A DNA stretch of 64,000 nt from JAFDBW01 sp963723355. GTDB taxonomy: Bacteria > Desulfobacterota > Desulfuromonadia > Desulfuromonadales > BM103. The position numbers were made by a program, and so were the translations under genes. Each line of letters begins with the position of its first letter. Position 1 is the first letter of the stretch. The notes under the pieces are model-generated. The model ran no database searches, was not told where the DNA came from, and worked only from the letters and a program-made list of their open reading frames with translations. The DNA is taken from positions 1-64,000 of the forward strand of contig CAVRQQ010000011.1 in NCBI GenBank assembly GCA_963723355.1, in the 5' to 3' direction. This document shows positions 46,655-55,188 of this stretch, piece after piece.

Positions 46655-48430
46655 TCACGGGTTAAAAGGAAACAAGATCGGAATAATCAGCGTCGCGATG
46701 ATCCAGACCAAGATATTCAAAGGCGCACCAACCTTGGTGTAGTCGAGGAACTTGTACCCTCCCGGACCCATGACCAGTGCGTTCGACTGGTGGCTGATCG
46801 GGGTCATGAAGCACATCGAGGCGGCGATGGCGACGGCCATGAAGAAGGGGCGTGGAGACACGGCGAGCTCAAGCGCGGTGTTGTAGGCAATCGGTGCGAC
46901 CAGCACGGCCGCTGCTGCGTGGCTCATCACTTCGGTGAGACAGAAGGTGATCAGGAAAACCGCTCCGAGCACGATCCATGGCCCGTATGAGCCGACCCCC
47001 TCGATGATCAAATGGGCCAGAAGCTCTGCGGCACCGCTGTTCTGCATGGCATGACCAAGCGGCAGGGTGCCGGCGATCAGGATGATGATCGGCCAGTCGA
47101 TGCTGTCGTAGGCCTCTTTGATCGTCAGGCAGCGGGTCAAAACCATGATCAGAGCGCCAAAGGTTGCGGCGACCATGATTGGGATGACTCCTGTGACCGT
47201 CAGCAGTATCACCCCAAGGATTGTACCGACGGCAATCGGTGCCCGCCGGGGGCGATACGGAACAGGGTTGACGCCGCCCAGAACCAGGAAGCCATGTCCC
47301 TTGGCAAGGTGTCGGACTTTTTCTTCCGGTCCCTGCAGCAGCAGTACGTCGCCAAACTGCAGAACCACGTGTTCAACCTTGCGGACCACCGGTGCGCCGC
47401 TGCGCCAGATTGCCAGAACGGTCAAGCCGTGGGTGCTGGAAAAACGTTCCTGGCTGAGGGTCTTTCCGACCATGTCACTGGTCGGGTCGAGTGAGGCTTC
47501 GACAACCACAAATTTTTCATCCGAAGTGCCGGGAAGGGGATTGTCCCGTTCCGGGACGAAAAGAATCCCTTTTTCCTCCATGACCTTGAGGATTCCTTCC
47601 GGGTCTCCCTCCAGAAAGAGAATGTCTCCTGCGCGAAGTTTCCGATTGCGTTTCGGTTGTAGATATTTTCTTCTATTGCGCAGCATGGCGCGGACTTTCA
47701 TGTTGAATTCCCGCTCCAGTTTGCTCTGGCCGATCGTCTTGCCGTCCAGCGGAGATCCTTCGAGAATCTCTATTTCAGTGATGTATTCCTTGACCTGGTA
47801 GGCTTCGGTCAAGGTCCCCGATTTTCTTATCGGAAGGAGTTTGTGGCCGAACAGGGCCATGTAGCTGATGCCGCAGGCGAGCAGGACCAGGCCGAGGGGG
47901 GTAAAGGAAAACATCTGGAATCCTTCGCCGGTATATTCCAGGAGGAGTTCATTGATCAGGATATTGGGGGGGGTGCCGATCAGGGTGCAGACGCCACCGA
48001 GGAGTGAACCGAAGGCGAGCGGGATGAGCAATTTGCTGGTCGGAAGCTTGGTCCTTCGGGCAATCATGATAACGATCGGCATCAGGACCGCGGTCGCACC
48101 GATGTTGTTGATGAATGCCGAAAAGAGAGCCACCGTACCCATGATCGAGGCGATCATCAGAGACTGGTTGTGCCCTGTTCTGTCGATCAGTCGCTCGCCG
48201 AATTTGGAAATCGCACCGGTGTGGGAAATTCCGGTACCGAGGACAAACATGGCGGCAACGGTAATCACGGCAGGGTTGCTGAAACCGGCGAAAGCCTCTG
48301 CCGGGGTGACCAAGCCGGTCAGGGTGACCGCCAGCAGCACCATCAGGCTGACGACGTCCATGCGCAACCATTCCGTGGCAAAGAGAATGATGGCGATCAG
48401 CAGGATGGCAAGGGTGAGAGCGATGTCCAT
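46655..48430 (-). CDS. SLC13/CitT-type permease with two RCK_C (TrkA-C) domains
   Basis: 591 residues. N-terminal TM bundle (LTLAILLIAIILFATEWLRM, AVLMPIVIMIARRTKLPTSK, GGVCTLIGTPPNILINELLL, the conserved SNT/TPPN-like turn). A soluble insert of about residues 205-380 contains two TrkA-C-like domains (GDILFLEGDPEGILKVMEE; FGDVLLLQGPEEKVRHLAKG). A second TM bundle (LIAGTLPLGHAMQNSGAAEL, CFMTPISHQSNALVMGPGGY) follows. Architecture of the DASS/SLC13 branch with RCK inserts (for example YbhI/SdcF or sulfate-type carriers). Probably sodium-coupled anion transport; the substrate is uncertain. Confidence 0.88.
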   Translation of the reverse strand: MDIALTLAILLIAIILFATEWLRMDVVSLMVLLAVTLTGLVTPAEAFAGFSNPAVITVAAMFVLGTGISHTGAISKFGERLIDRTGHNQSLMIASIMGTVALFSAFINNIGATAVLMPIVIMIARRTKLPTSKLLIPLAFGSLLGGVCTLIGTPPNILINELLLEYTGEGFQMFSFTPLGLVLLACGISYMALFGHKLLPIRKSGTLTEAYQVKEYITEIEILEGSPLDGKTIGQSKLEREFNMKVRAMLRNRRKYLQPKRNRKLRAGDILFLEGDPEGILKVMEEKGILFVPERDNPLPGTSDEKFVVVEASLDPTSDMVGKTLSQERFSSTHGLTVLAIWRSGAPVVRKVEHVVLQFGDVLLLQGPEEKVRHLAKGHGFLVLGGVNPVPYRPRRAPIAVGTILGVILLTVTGVIPIMVAATFGALIMVLTRCLTIKEAYDSIDWPIIILIAGTLPLGHAMQNSGAAELLAHLIIEGVGSYGPWIVLGAVFLITFCLTEVMSHAAAAVLVAPIAYNTALELAVSPRPFFMAVAIAASMCFMTPISHQSNALVMGPGGYKFLDYTKVGAPLNILVWIIATLIIPILFPFNP

Positions 48431-48497
48431 GTATGGCCTGGTAATGATTTCGATGGTTTAGCTTGTCGTTACTATTCTACTGGAGATTGGGCCAAGC

Positions 48498-49117
48498 TCA
48501 AGTGGAGAATGTCTTTACCGCTAATTCCGGGGAGGCAGACGCGATGATGGCAGAGATCAGGGCGATGCCATGTGCCCCCGCTGCACGGACCTCGGCAGCT
48601 CTTTCCGAGGTGATGCCACCGAGGGCGAAGACCGGCAGGGGCTGTTCCTGCAGGCTTCGGCCAGGGCGTTCAACCCCTGGGGAGCCCCGTAAGCAGCCTT
48701 GGACGGAGTGGCATAGACGGGGCCGAAAGTGACGAAGTCGGCACCTTGCTCACAAGCTGTCCGGATCTCATCCTTGCTGTGGGTGGAAACCCCGATGAGC
48801 ATCTCCGTCCCGACCTGTCTGCGAACAGCCTCCGTCGGTCGGGAATGTCCGCCAAGGTGGACACCATCGGCCTCCACGGCAAGGGCAACATCGACATGGT
48901 CATTGATCAACAGGCGGGCGCCGTGTTGACGGGTCAAGGTGCGAAGTTCCTGTGCCAACGGCAGAAGCTCGTCGGTGGAAAGATCTTTCTCCCGGAGTTG
49001 GACAGCTTTCACACCGCCTCGTAATGCGGCTTCAATGACGGAAAACAGGGTGTGCCCGGCAGGGACCTGGTGACGGTCGGTGATCAGGTAGAGATTGAAG
49101 TCGACGGGATTGGACAT
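48498..49117 (-). CDS. thiE: Thiamine-phosphate synthase (stand-alone), frameshifted
   Basis: About 206 residues from the ATG at 49117 (GGTGG upstream). N-terminal frame: LYLITDRHQVPAG, KAVQLREKDLSTDELL, LLINDHVDVALAVEADGVHL, LIGVSTHSKDEI and VTFGPVYATPSKAAYG. Near 48645 a base is missing. The next frame restores PLPVFALGGITSERAAEV and ends AVKTFST at a TGA at 48498. Joins HMP-PP and thiazole phosphate. It is the last gene of the thiF-S-G-H-E operon and duplicates the ThiE domain of thiED. Confidence 0.9.
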
Positions 49118-49250
49118 CTTAGCCACCAAGGCACAAAGACACAAAGGAAATGGTCGCAATCGATCTTAGGCTGTCTTTTTAAACAATCGGTTCTCCCATG
49201 AGAACTCATTACAGATTACTTGGGGTCTTAGTGTCTTCGTGGCAAACAGA
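49118..49250. repeat. Heptamer inverted repeat (GCACAAAGACACAAAG family) between thiH and thiE
   Basis: TTAGCCACCAAGGCACAAAG and ACACAAAGG on the left, TTGGGGTCTTAGTGTCTTCG and TGGCAAAC on the right. Same family as 52480-52616. Confidence 0.65.
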
Positions 49251-49253
49251 CAA

Positions 49254-50379
49254 TCAAACAATCTTTTTTTGCAAAAAAGCCCCATCCCAATCCTTCCAGA
49301 CCGGGTCATAACCGCGTGATCTGAGAATATCAGCAATTTCGGCCGGTGTGCGGTCGTCATCGATCGTGAACTGTTCGGTGGCGGAGCCTTGTTCGGCATA
49401 ACCGCCGGGGGCGGTGCAGGAACCGGCACTCATCTGGGTGATGCCGAGGGGCAGCAGGTTATCCCGCAAGTCAGCGCTCTCCCGGGTAGAGAGGACCAGC
49501 CCGGCGTCGTGCAGCAGCAGGCGCATGGCGCACATCAGCTGGACGAACTGTCGATCGGAGACCGGATGGGGAGGCTGGAAACCACCTTCTGCAGGGCGCA
49601 GACGAGGGAAAGAAACCGTCAGCAATGTGCGCCAGTAATGGTGTGCCAGGTAGCGACCGTGCAGACCGGCGAAGAAGGCCTCGCTGCGAAAGTTCCCCAA
49701 CCCCAGCAGGAAGCCGATGCCGATTCGTCGAAGACCCGCTGCCCCGCCGCGTTCAGGGGTTTCCAGGCGGAAGCGGTAATCCCGCTTGCGGCCGCTCGGG
49801 TGCAGATGAGCATAGAGCTCCGGGTCGTAGGTCTCCTGGTAAATCGTCAGGGCATCGACGCCGGCATCAACCATCTCTTTGTAGCCTTCGGTCTCCATCG
49901 GGTAGACCTCGATGCCGATCGAGGAAAAGAGCGGCCGGATCCGCTCGGCAGCTGCGGCAATGAAGTCGTTGCCGATCAGCCCCGGGGCTTCACCGGTCAG
50001 CAGCAGGATATGACGGAAACCCTGGTGCGTGCAGGATCCGGGCATCTTTTTCAACCTCGTCAAGGGTCAGGGTCCGGCGCGGTATCTTGTTGTGTACCGA
50101 GAATCCGCAATAGAGACAGCTGTTGTGGCATTCGTTGGAGAGATACAGGGGCGCGTAAAGCAGGACGGTGCGGCCGAACCGGCGCAGGGTGATGGCATGG
50201 GCCTTCCGGGCAATATCTTCAATAAAGTCCTCGGCTGCCGGTGACAGAAGGGCCATGTAGTCGCGGTTGTCGAGTTGCTCCGCGGCCAGTGCGCGTTGCA
50301 CATCCGCTGCGGTCATGGCCTCGATTTCGTTGAGGACCTGTTGCGGGTCGTATGTTTGAATAATGTCGTAGAAGCTCAT
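49254..50379 (-). CDS. thiH: 2-iminoacetate synthase ThiH, frameshifted
   Basis: About 374 residues when joined near base 50030. Radical SAM tyrosine lyase that supplies dehydroglycine for the thiazole ring. The N-terminal frame carries the cluster motif NECHNSCLYCGFSVHNKI (CX3CX2C) near residue 90. The second frame carries HILLLTGEAPGLIG, YQETYDPELYAHLHPSGRKR, IGIGFLLGLGNFRSEAF and TQMSAGSCTAPGGYAE. ThiH is the anaerobic alternative to ThiO, consistent with an anaerobe. The ATG at 50379 is preferred on family grounds; its Shine-Dalgarno is weak. Confidence 0.93.
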
Positions 50380-50423
50380 GTAATCACATTGATCGGCAAG
50401 GCTGAAATTTAAGTCAGTGGCAC

Positions 50424-50506
50424 TTTTAACGCAAAAGCGCAAAAGTTAAGTAAAGATCACTAAATATTCTTTTTGATCTTCTTTGCGTTTTTGCGTCTGT
50501 AAAAAC
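50424..50506. repeat. GCGCAAAG-family inverted repeat between thiG and thiH
   Basis: TTTTAACGCAAAAGCGCAAA on the left, TTCTTTGCGTTTTTGCGTC on the right. Confidence 0.7.
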
Positions 50507-50515
50507 GTGTCCTGA

Positions 50516-51286
50516 TTACTCTCTCAAAAACCCCGTCAACGGACTACTCGCTTCCGCCTTGTCCTGTTGTTTGCCGAGCCCGGCGAGGTAGGCTTCACGG
50601 CCGGCCTCGACGCCTTTTTTGAAAGCGACGCCCATGGCGCCCGGGTCACGGGCGACGGCCAGGGCCGTATTGACCAGCACGGCGTCGGCGCCCATCTCCA
50701 TCGCTTCCGCGGCATGGGATGGAGCTCCGAGTCCGGCATCGACGACTACGGGCACTGTGGCCTGCTCGATGATGATGGCGATGTTGTCGCGGGTCCGCAA
50801 CCCCTTGTTGGTGCCGATCGGCGCGCCGAGTGGCATGACCGTCGCGGTGCCGGCTTCCTGAAGATGCTTGGCCAGGACCGGGTCGGCGTTGATGTAGGGC
50901 AGGACGATAAAACCTTCTTTGACCAGGACTTCTGCGGCCTTGAGGGTTTCGATCGGATCCGGCAGCAGGTAATAGGGGTCCGGCGTGACTTCGAGTTTGA
51001 CCCAGGGTTCGCAACCTGCTGCACGGGCAATCCGGGCCAGGCGAATCGCTTCCTCGGCATCGCGCGCGCCGCTGGTGTTGGGCAGCAGCAGGTAGCGTTC
51101 GGGGTCGATGTGCTTGAGCATGCTGTCCTGGGGATTGTCGACATCCACCCGGCGCAGCGCAACGGTAACGATCTCGCTGCCGGAGCCTTCCATGGCCGCC
51201 ACCATCGCCTCGTTCGATGCAAATTTACCGGTCCCGACCATCAATCGCGATTTAAAGGAACGTCCGGCAATTATCAGTTCATCCAT
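50516..51286 (-). CDS. thiG: Thiazole synthase ThiG
   Basis: 256 residues from the ATG at 51286 (GAGG upstream). It builds the thiazole phosphate from DXP, dehydroglycine and ThiS thiocarboxylate. Signatures are FKSRLMVGTGKFASNEAM, LLPNTSGARDAEEAIRLARI, WVKLEVTPDPYYLLPD near 105 (Schiff-base lysine in VKLEV), VMPLGAPIGTNKGLRT near 160, VPVVVDAGLGAPSHA near 190 and MGADAVLVNTALAVARDP. Confidence 0.97.
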   Translation of the reverse strand: MDELIIAGRSFKSRLMVGTGKFASNEAMVAAMEGSGSEIVTVALRRVDVDNPQDSMLKHIDPERYLLLPNTSGARDAEEAIRLARIARAAGCEPWVKLEVTPDPYYLLPDPIETLKAAEVLVKEGFIVLPYINADPVLAKHLQEAGTATVMPLGAPIGTNKGLRTRDNIAIIIEQATVPVVVDAGLGAPSHAAEAMEMGADAVLVNTALAVARDPGAMGVAFKKGVEAGREAYLAGLGKQQDKAEASSPLTGFLRE

Positions 51287-51297
51287 TGTAAACCTCA

Positions 51298-51382
51298 AGA
51301 GAAAGGGACTGCGGGACGTGGGACGTGGGACGCGAAAAGCCTTTGACTCTCCTCGTACCGCGTGCCGCGTTCCTCGTGCCGG
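51298..51382. repeat. Heptamer inverted repeat between thiS and thiG
   Basis: GGGACTGCGGGACGTGGGAC then GTGGGACGCG on the left, CTCCTCGTACCGCGTGCCGC then GTTCCTCGTGCCG on the right. Confidence 0.6.
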
Positions 51383-51385
51383 GAT

Positions 51386-51586
51386 TTATCCACCACCGAC
51401 AAAGTGAACGACTTCCAGAGTGTCGCCGTCGTTCAAGGTGGTTTCCGCAAGTCTCTGGCGCGTGATGATGTTGTGATTGTGCTCGACCACGACCTGAAGA
51501 CAATCCAGCCGCAGTTGATCAAGCAATTCCTGTACGCTGGTGCCGGCTGTCAGCTCGTACGGTCTACCGTTGAAAGTGATTTCCAT
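51386..51586 (-). CDS. thiS: Sulfur carrier protein ThiS
   Basis: 66 residues, ubiquitin-like, ending in the required diglycine (VVHFVGGG). ThiF adenylates this end and it then carries the thiazole sulfur. Its ATG overlaps the thiF stop as TGATG, so it is translationally coupled. Confidence 0.95.
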   Translation of the reverse strand: MEITFNGRPYELTAGTSVQELLDQLRLDCLQVVVEHNHNIITRQRLAETTLNDGDTLEVVHFVGGG

Positions 51587-52401
51587 CAGGCTTCGCCCTC
51601 CGGGGCCTTGCCGAGCAACAGACGCAACACAGCATTGGCCTGGTGGTGTGCTGCCACACCGACACGGGGAGCCATCAGGCCTGTTCCCGGCGCTGCCGCA
51701 GTCGTGCCATCGCCGCAGAGATAAAGATTGTTTGCGACCCGTTGCGTTCTAATCGAGTTGGCCGGTCCGAATCCTGCCATGCCGGAGCCGGTTACGATCG
51801 ATCGGTCCGGGAACCGGGCGGCGAATGTTTCGATCAGCATAACCTTCTGGTCTGCCAGGTCGAAGGCTTCGACCAGGATCTGGGCGTGGCCGAAGACTTC
51901 TCCGATGTTGGCAGGATTCAGACGAAGGTGACAGGCGGTGGTCCGCACGTGCGGATTGATGCGGGCCAGGGTGTCACGCAGGGCGTAGACCTTGGGCAGT
52001 CCGATCTGGTCAACGAAGTACTGCTGGCGATTCAGGTTGGAGGGTTCAACGATATCAAAGTCGGCAATGATCAGGTGTCCGACGCCGGTGCGGGCCAGCG
52101 CAACCGCAATCGCCGAGCCGAGGCCGCCGACACCGGCAATGCCGATCGTGGCGCCTTTGACCGCTTCGTGGACGCCGGGAGTGTGCCGCGCCGTCAGCAG
52201 GGCGTCAAGTTCGTCGGCACCGGGCACCTCCCCGCGTCGGATCAGGACCACCTGGTCGCCATTGTTCAGCAAGGTTTCTGCGGAAGCCGGAAAACCGTTG
52301 ACGATGATCAGATCGGCATCGGTCTTGATGCGATCTCTGACCGAACCGGCGGTCTCATTCGCCTGTGCCGTGTGGTTCTGTTCGTTGACCGTAATCTGCA
52401 T
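51586..52401 (-). CDS. thiF: ThiF adenylyltransferase with N-terminal ThiS-like domain
   Basis: 271 residues. Residues 1-60 form a ThiS/MoaD-like beta-grasp segment (MQITVNEQNHTAQANETAG, NGFPASAETLLNNGDQVVLI) that lacks a terminal GG. From about residue 80 the E1-like fold follows: GIAGVGGLGSAIAVALARTG, IIADFDIVEPSNLNRQQYF and KVYALRDTLARINPH. It activates ThiS with ATP. First gene of the operon after TPP riboswitch II. Confidence 0.93.
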   Translation of the reverse strand: MQITVNEQNHTAQANETAGSVRDRIKTDADLIIVNGFPASAETLLNNGDQVVLIRRGEVPGADELDALLTARHTPGVHEAVKGATIGIAGVGGLGSAIAVALARTGVGHLIIADFDIVEPSNLNRQQYFVDQIGLPKVYALRDTLARINPHVRTTACHLRLNPANIGEVFGHAQILVEAFDLADQKVMLIETFAARFPDRSIVTGSGMAGFGPANSIRTQRVANNLYLCGDGTTAAAPGTGLMAPRVGVAAHHQANAVLRLLLGKAPEGEA

Positions 52402-52479
52402 AGTCTGAAATCTTCAATTAATGCAAAGCTGCAAAAGATTTGGGTTCAAGACAAAACAGCTCTATAACTCAAAACAGGT

Positions 52480-52616
52480 TGTCCTTGCCACTAAGACACG
52501 AAGTCACCAAGCAATGAGTCTTTAGAGTAAAAATGATATTTATCAATCTTGCAATTTTGATGTTTACAAAAAAAGACAAGTCTTTACTCCGTGTCTTGGG
52601 GTCTTAGTGGCTAATC
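52480..52616. repeat. Inverted repeat (CACTAAGACACGAAG family) in the thiF leader
   Basis: CCTTGCCACTAAGACACGAA then GTCACCAAG on the left, CCGTGTCTTGGGGTCTTAGT then GGC on the right, about 70 bases apart. Confidence 0.65.
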
Positions 52617-52635
52617 TTTAGGTTATAGGCCCGGA

Positions 52636-52668
52636 AACAAAAAGAGCCGCATAAGGCGGCTCTTTCCG
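52636..52668 (-). terminator. Attenuator terminator of TPP riboswitch II
   Basis: AAAGAGCCGC / GCGGCTCTTT stem followed on the minus strand by TTTTTGTTTCC, placed between aptamer and thiF. Confidence 0.85.
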
Positions 52669-52684
52669 GTAAAATCCGAAATTT

Positions 52685-52776
52685 GCGCCGCTTCCCTACG
52701 CCGGCATAACCCGGATCAGGTTCAAGGGGTCGTCCGCCGCGCAGACTCTCAGTAGTTGCTACTCCCCCAGGGCGTG
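52685..52776 (-). promoter_or_regulatory. TPP riboswitch (THI element) of thiFSGHE
   Basis: On the minus strand: GGGGGAGTAGC, ACTGAGAGTC, ACCCCTTGAACCTGATC, GGTTATGCCGGCGTAGGGAA. All conserved THI-box elements are present and in order; followed by a terminator, so transcriptional control by thiamine pyrophosphate. Confidence 0.96.
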
Positions 52777-52929
52777 TTGCTTGATCTGTGTCGTGAAGAT
52801 TAACAGGCGGCTTCAGCCGTAGTCAACAGGAAAGCCGCCTTTTCGGTTGTCACGATGAAAAGCTTCGACTAGGATGGAGTCCCTCCCGATAGTTCGGGTT
52901 GTCACTTATCTTGTGAAAGGATCTGCCGG

Positions 52930-53247
52930 ATGAGTATTTCCACCCGTTTCCGGGACATCTCCAGAGATGTTGCGGATTTTCATAAAAAACTGGTTGGCCA
53001 GTCTGCGCAGGCCTCCAGTGGTGTCAGGGATGTCAGAAAAGCCAGCGCCGAGCTTGCCGAGTGGGCGGAACAGGTTGGCGAGATCCCCCGCATGAGCCTC
53101 GAATACAAGCTGACACCGGTCCTGCTGAAGGCCCACAATAACCTGGACCGGGCCCGTCTCACCTTTGCAGAAGAAGATCTTGATGAATCAGTAGCGACAG
53201 CCTGGGAATTGCAGCAGAAGATTTACCGATTGCTTAATGATTTGTAA
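52930..53247 (+). CDS. Hypothetical helical protein
   Basis: 105 residues, almost entirely predicted helix with heptad-like spacing (FRDISRDVADFHKKLVGQSA, LQQKIYRLLNDL). No signal peptide, cysteine or known motif. AAAGGAT lies about 8 bases before the ATG. I do not recognise a family; the coding call rests on the clean frame, ribosome site and codon use. Confidence 0.65.
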   Translation: MSISTRFRDISRDVADFHKKLVGQSAQASSGVRDVRKASAELAEWAEQVGEIPRMSLEYKLTPVLLKAHNNLDRARLTFAEEDLDESVATAWELQQKIYRLLNDL

Positions 53248-53380
53248 AACCAAGAAGCGCGAAGTGCGAGGCGCGTGGCGCGAAAAACATTAAAACCTTG
53301 ACCGCTTTTCCCGGGTTGATAGCCTTAGCTAGCCCCTAGCCCCTGCCAGCCCCTAGCCCCTAGCCCCTAGCCCCAGCTCC
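53248..53380. repeat. Heptamer repeats (GCGAAGT and CCCCTAG families)
   Basis: AAGCGCGAAGTGCGAGGCGC, then at 53330-53378 at least six AGCCCCT units in tandem, ending at the glpK stop codon. Confidence 0.75.
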
Positions 53381-54859
53381 TTAGATCCTCTTAATCGCCT
53401 CCCGCCACTGTCCCAGCAGCGTCTCCCGCCAATCATCCGTGGCCTGAGGCTCGAAACATCTTTCTTCGTGCCAGCCTTTCGCCAGCTCCTCGGTGTCACT
53501 CCAGAATCCGGTTGCCAGACCGGCGAGCATTGCTGCTCCCAGGGCGGTTGTTTCGACTGTTTCCGGCCTGGAAACGGGTCGGTTGATAAGGTCCGCCTGC
53601 ATCTGCATCAGCAGGTTGTTCTCAGCGGCCCCTCCGTCTACCTTGAGGACCGAACCAGGGATTCCCCGGTCATCGGTCATGGCCATAACCAGATCATGAA
53701 TCTGCAGGGCAATCCCTTCCAGGGTTGCCCGTGCCAGGTGTGCAACGGTCGTCCCTCTGGTCAGGCCGGTAATCTGACCACGTGCCTCACTCCGCCAGTG
53801 TGGTGCACCCAGCCCGGTCAGGGCCGGGATGAATACGACACCGTCACTACCTGAAACCTGCCGTGCCAGCTCTTCGATGCCACCCGAAGACTCTATCAGG
53901 CCCATGCCGTCACGCAGCCATTGAACGGCTGCGCCTGCGATGAATGCACTCCCTTCCAGGGCATAACTTGTTTTGTCATCCAGCTGCCAGGCAACAGTTG
54001 TCAGTAAACCGTGCTTGCTCAGGATAGGCGTGTCACCAATATTTTCGAGGATGAAGGCTCCTGTGCCATAAGTACACTTCGATTGCCCCGGCGAGTAGCA
54101 CGCCTGGCCAAAGAGTGCTGCCTGCTGATCGCCAGCCATGCCGGAAATCGGGATGCCGTCCGGCAGGAAGTCGAGAGAGCTGGTCTTGCCGTATACCTGG
54201 GATGACGGGACAATCTCAGGGAGCAGCGTCCTGGGGACTTTGAGAGGTTTGAGCAGGGCGTCATCCCAGTCAAGTTTTTCCAGGTCCATCATAAGGGTTC
54301 GAGAGGCATTGGAGACATCTGTCACATGGCTTTTTCCACCGGTCAGTCTCCAGACCAGAAAGCTGTCAATGGTACCGAAAGCCAGGCGACCCGACTTTGC
54401 CCTGGCCGCAGAACCGTGAAGGTTCTCAAGCATCCAGGTCAATTTGGTCCCGGAAAAATAGGGGTCGAGGACCAGGCCGGTGCGACGGCGATATGTCTCT
54501 TCCAGACCCTGATTTTTCAGGTTTTGACAGATCTCTGCTGTGCGGCGACATTGCCAGACGATTGCATTGCCAATCGGCTGCCCGCCATTCCTCTCCCAAA
54601 GAAGTGTCGTCTCGCGCTGATTTGTAATACCTATGGCTTGAATTTGACCGGTCGATATGCCGGTTTCCTCGATCAAGTAGAGGATCGCTTTGCGTGTCGA
54701 TGCCCAGATCTCCTCCGGGTCGTGCTCGACCCATCCAGGCTTTGGGAAATGCTGGGGAAATTCGATGGTTTGTCGTCCATGGATGCACAGGTCATGGCCG
54801 ATCAGCAAAGCTGTTGTGCCGGTTGTCCCCTGGTCAATCGCTAGAATATATTCCGTCAT
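53381..54859 (-). CDS. glpK: Glycerol kinase
   Basis: 492 residues of the FGGY family: YILAIDQGTTGTTALLIG, TIEFPQHFPKPGWVEHDPEE, AIGITNQRETTLLWER, VWQCRRTAEIC, SGTKLTWMLENL, DVSNASRTLMMDL, GDQQAALFGQACYSPGQSKC and DGGAAENNLLMQMQAD. Phosphorylates glycerol to glycerol-3-phosphate. No glycerol facilitator or GlpD is adjacent in the window. Confidence 0.96.
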   Translation of the reverse strand: MTEYILAIDQGTTGTTALLIGHDLCIHGRQTIEFPQHFPKPGWVEHDPEEIWASTRKAILYLIEETGISTGQIQAIGITNQRETTLLWERNGGQPIGNAIVWQCRRTAEICQNLKNQGLEETYRRRTGLVLDPYFSGTKLTWMLENLHGSAARAKSGRLAFGTIDSFLVWRLTGGKSHVTDVSNASRTLMMDLEKLDWDDALLKPLKVPRTLLPEIVPSSQVYGKTSSLDFLPDGIPISGMAGDQQAALFGQACYSPGQSKCTYGTGAFILENIGDTPILSKHGLLTTVAWQLDDKTSYALEGSAFIAGAAVQWLRDGMGLIESSGGIEELARQVSGSDGVVFIPALTGLGAPHWRSEARGQITGLTRGTTVAHLARATLEGIALQIHDLVMAMTDDRGIPGSVLKVDGGAAENNLLMQMQADLINRPVSRPETVETTALGAAMLAGLATGFWSDTEELAKGWHEERCFEPQATDDWRETLLGQWREAIKRI

Positions 54860-54918
54860 GTTTACCTGCCTGAGGCTTAGAGATTGCCGGATGCGAATGA
54901 TGCTGTCCTGCCTAATTC

Positions 54919-54946
54919 AGTATAAGAGTCCCCGCTGATCAGTCAA
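54919..54946 (-). promoter_or_regulatory. Sigma-70-like promoter of glpK
   Basis: On the minus strand TTGACT, 16-base spacer, TATACT, about 60 bases upstream of the glpK ATG. Confidence 0.6.
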
Positions 54947-55188
54947 GGTGATCTGATTGTAGCTGTTTCTCTGATGGTTTGATGAATTCAAAGAGACTAG
55001 CCTCAACACCTGGAATCGATTATGTTGGTGTCTGGAGCTTACGGTCAATTCTTACTCCAGGGCAAGTTCTTAAGCATGCATGAAGTTGGCGCTGACCAGT
55101 GCCTGGAAATTGATGCTCTCTTTATTGTGGCCGAACCTGGGTCATATTTTTTATGCCGGAACACGGCAGGAAAAGGCAGGATGATTTT
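54947..55188. other. Intergenic remainder glpK-DUF3467
   Basis: With the glpK leader this makes a 329-base gap. Apart from the glpK promoter I see no supported feature in it. Confidence 0.4.
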
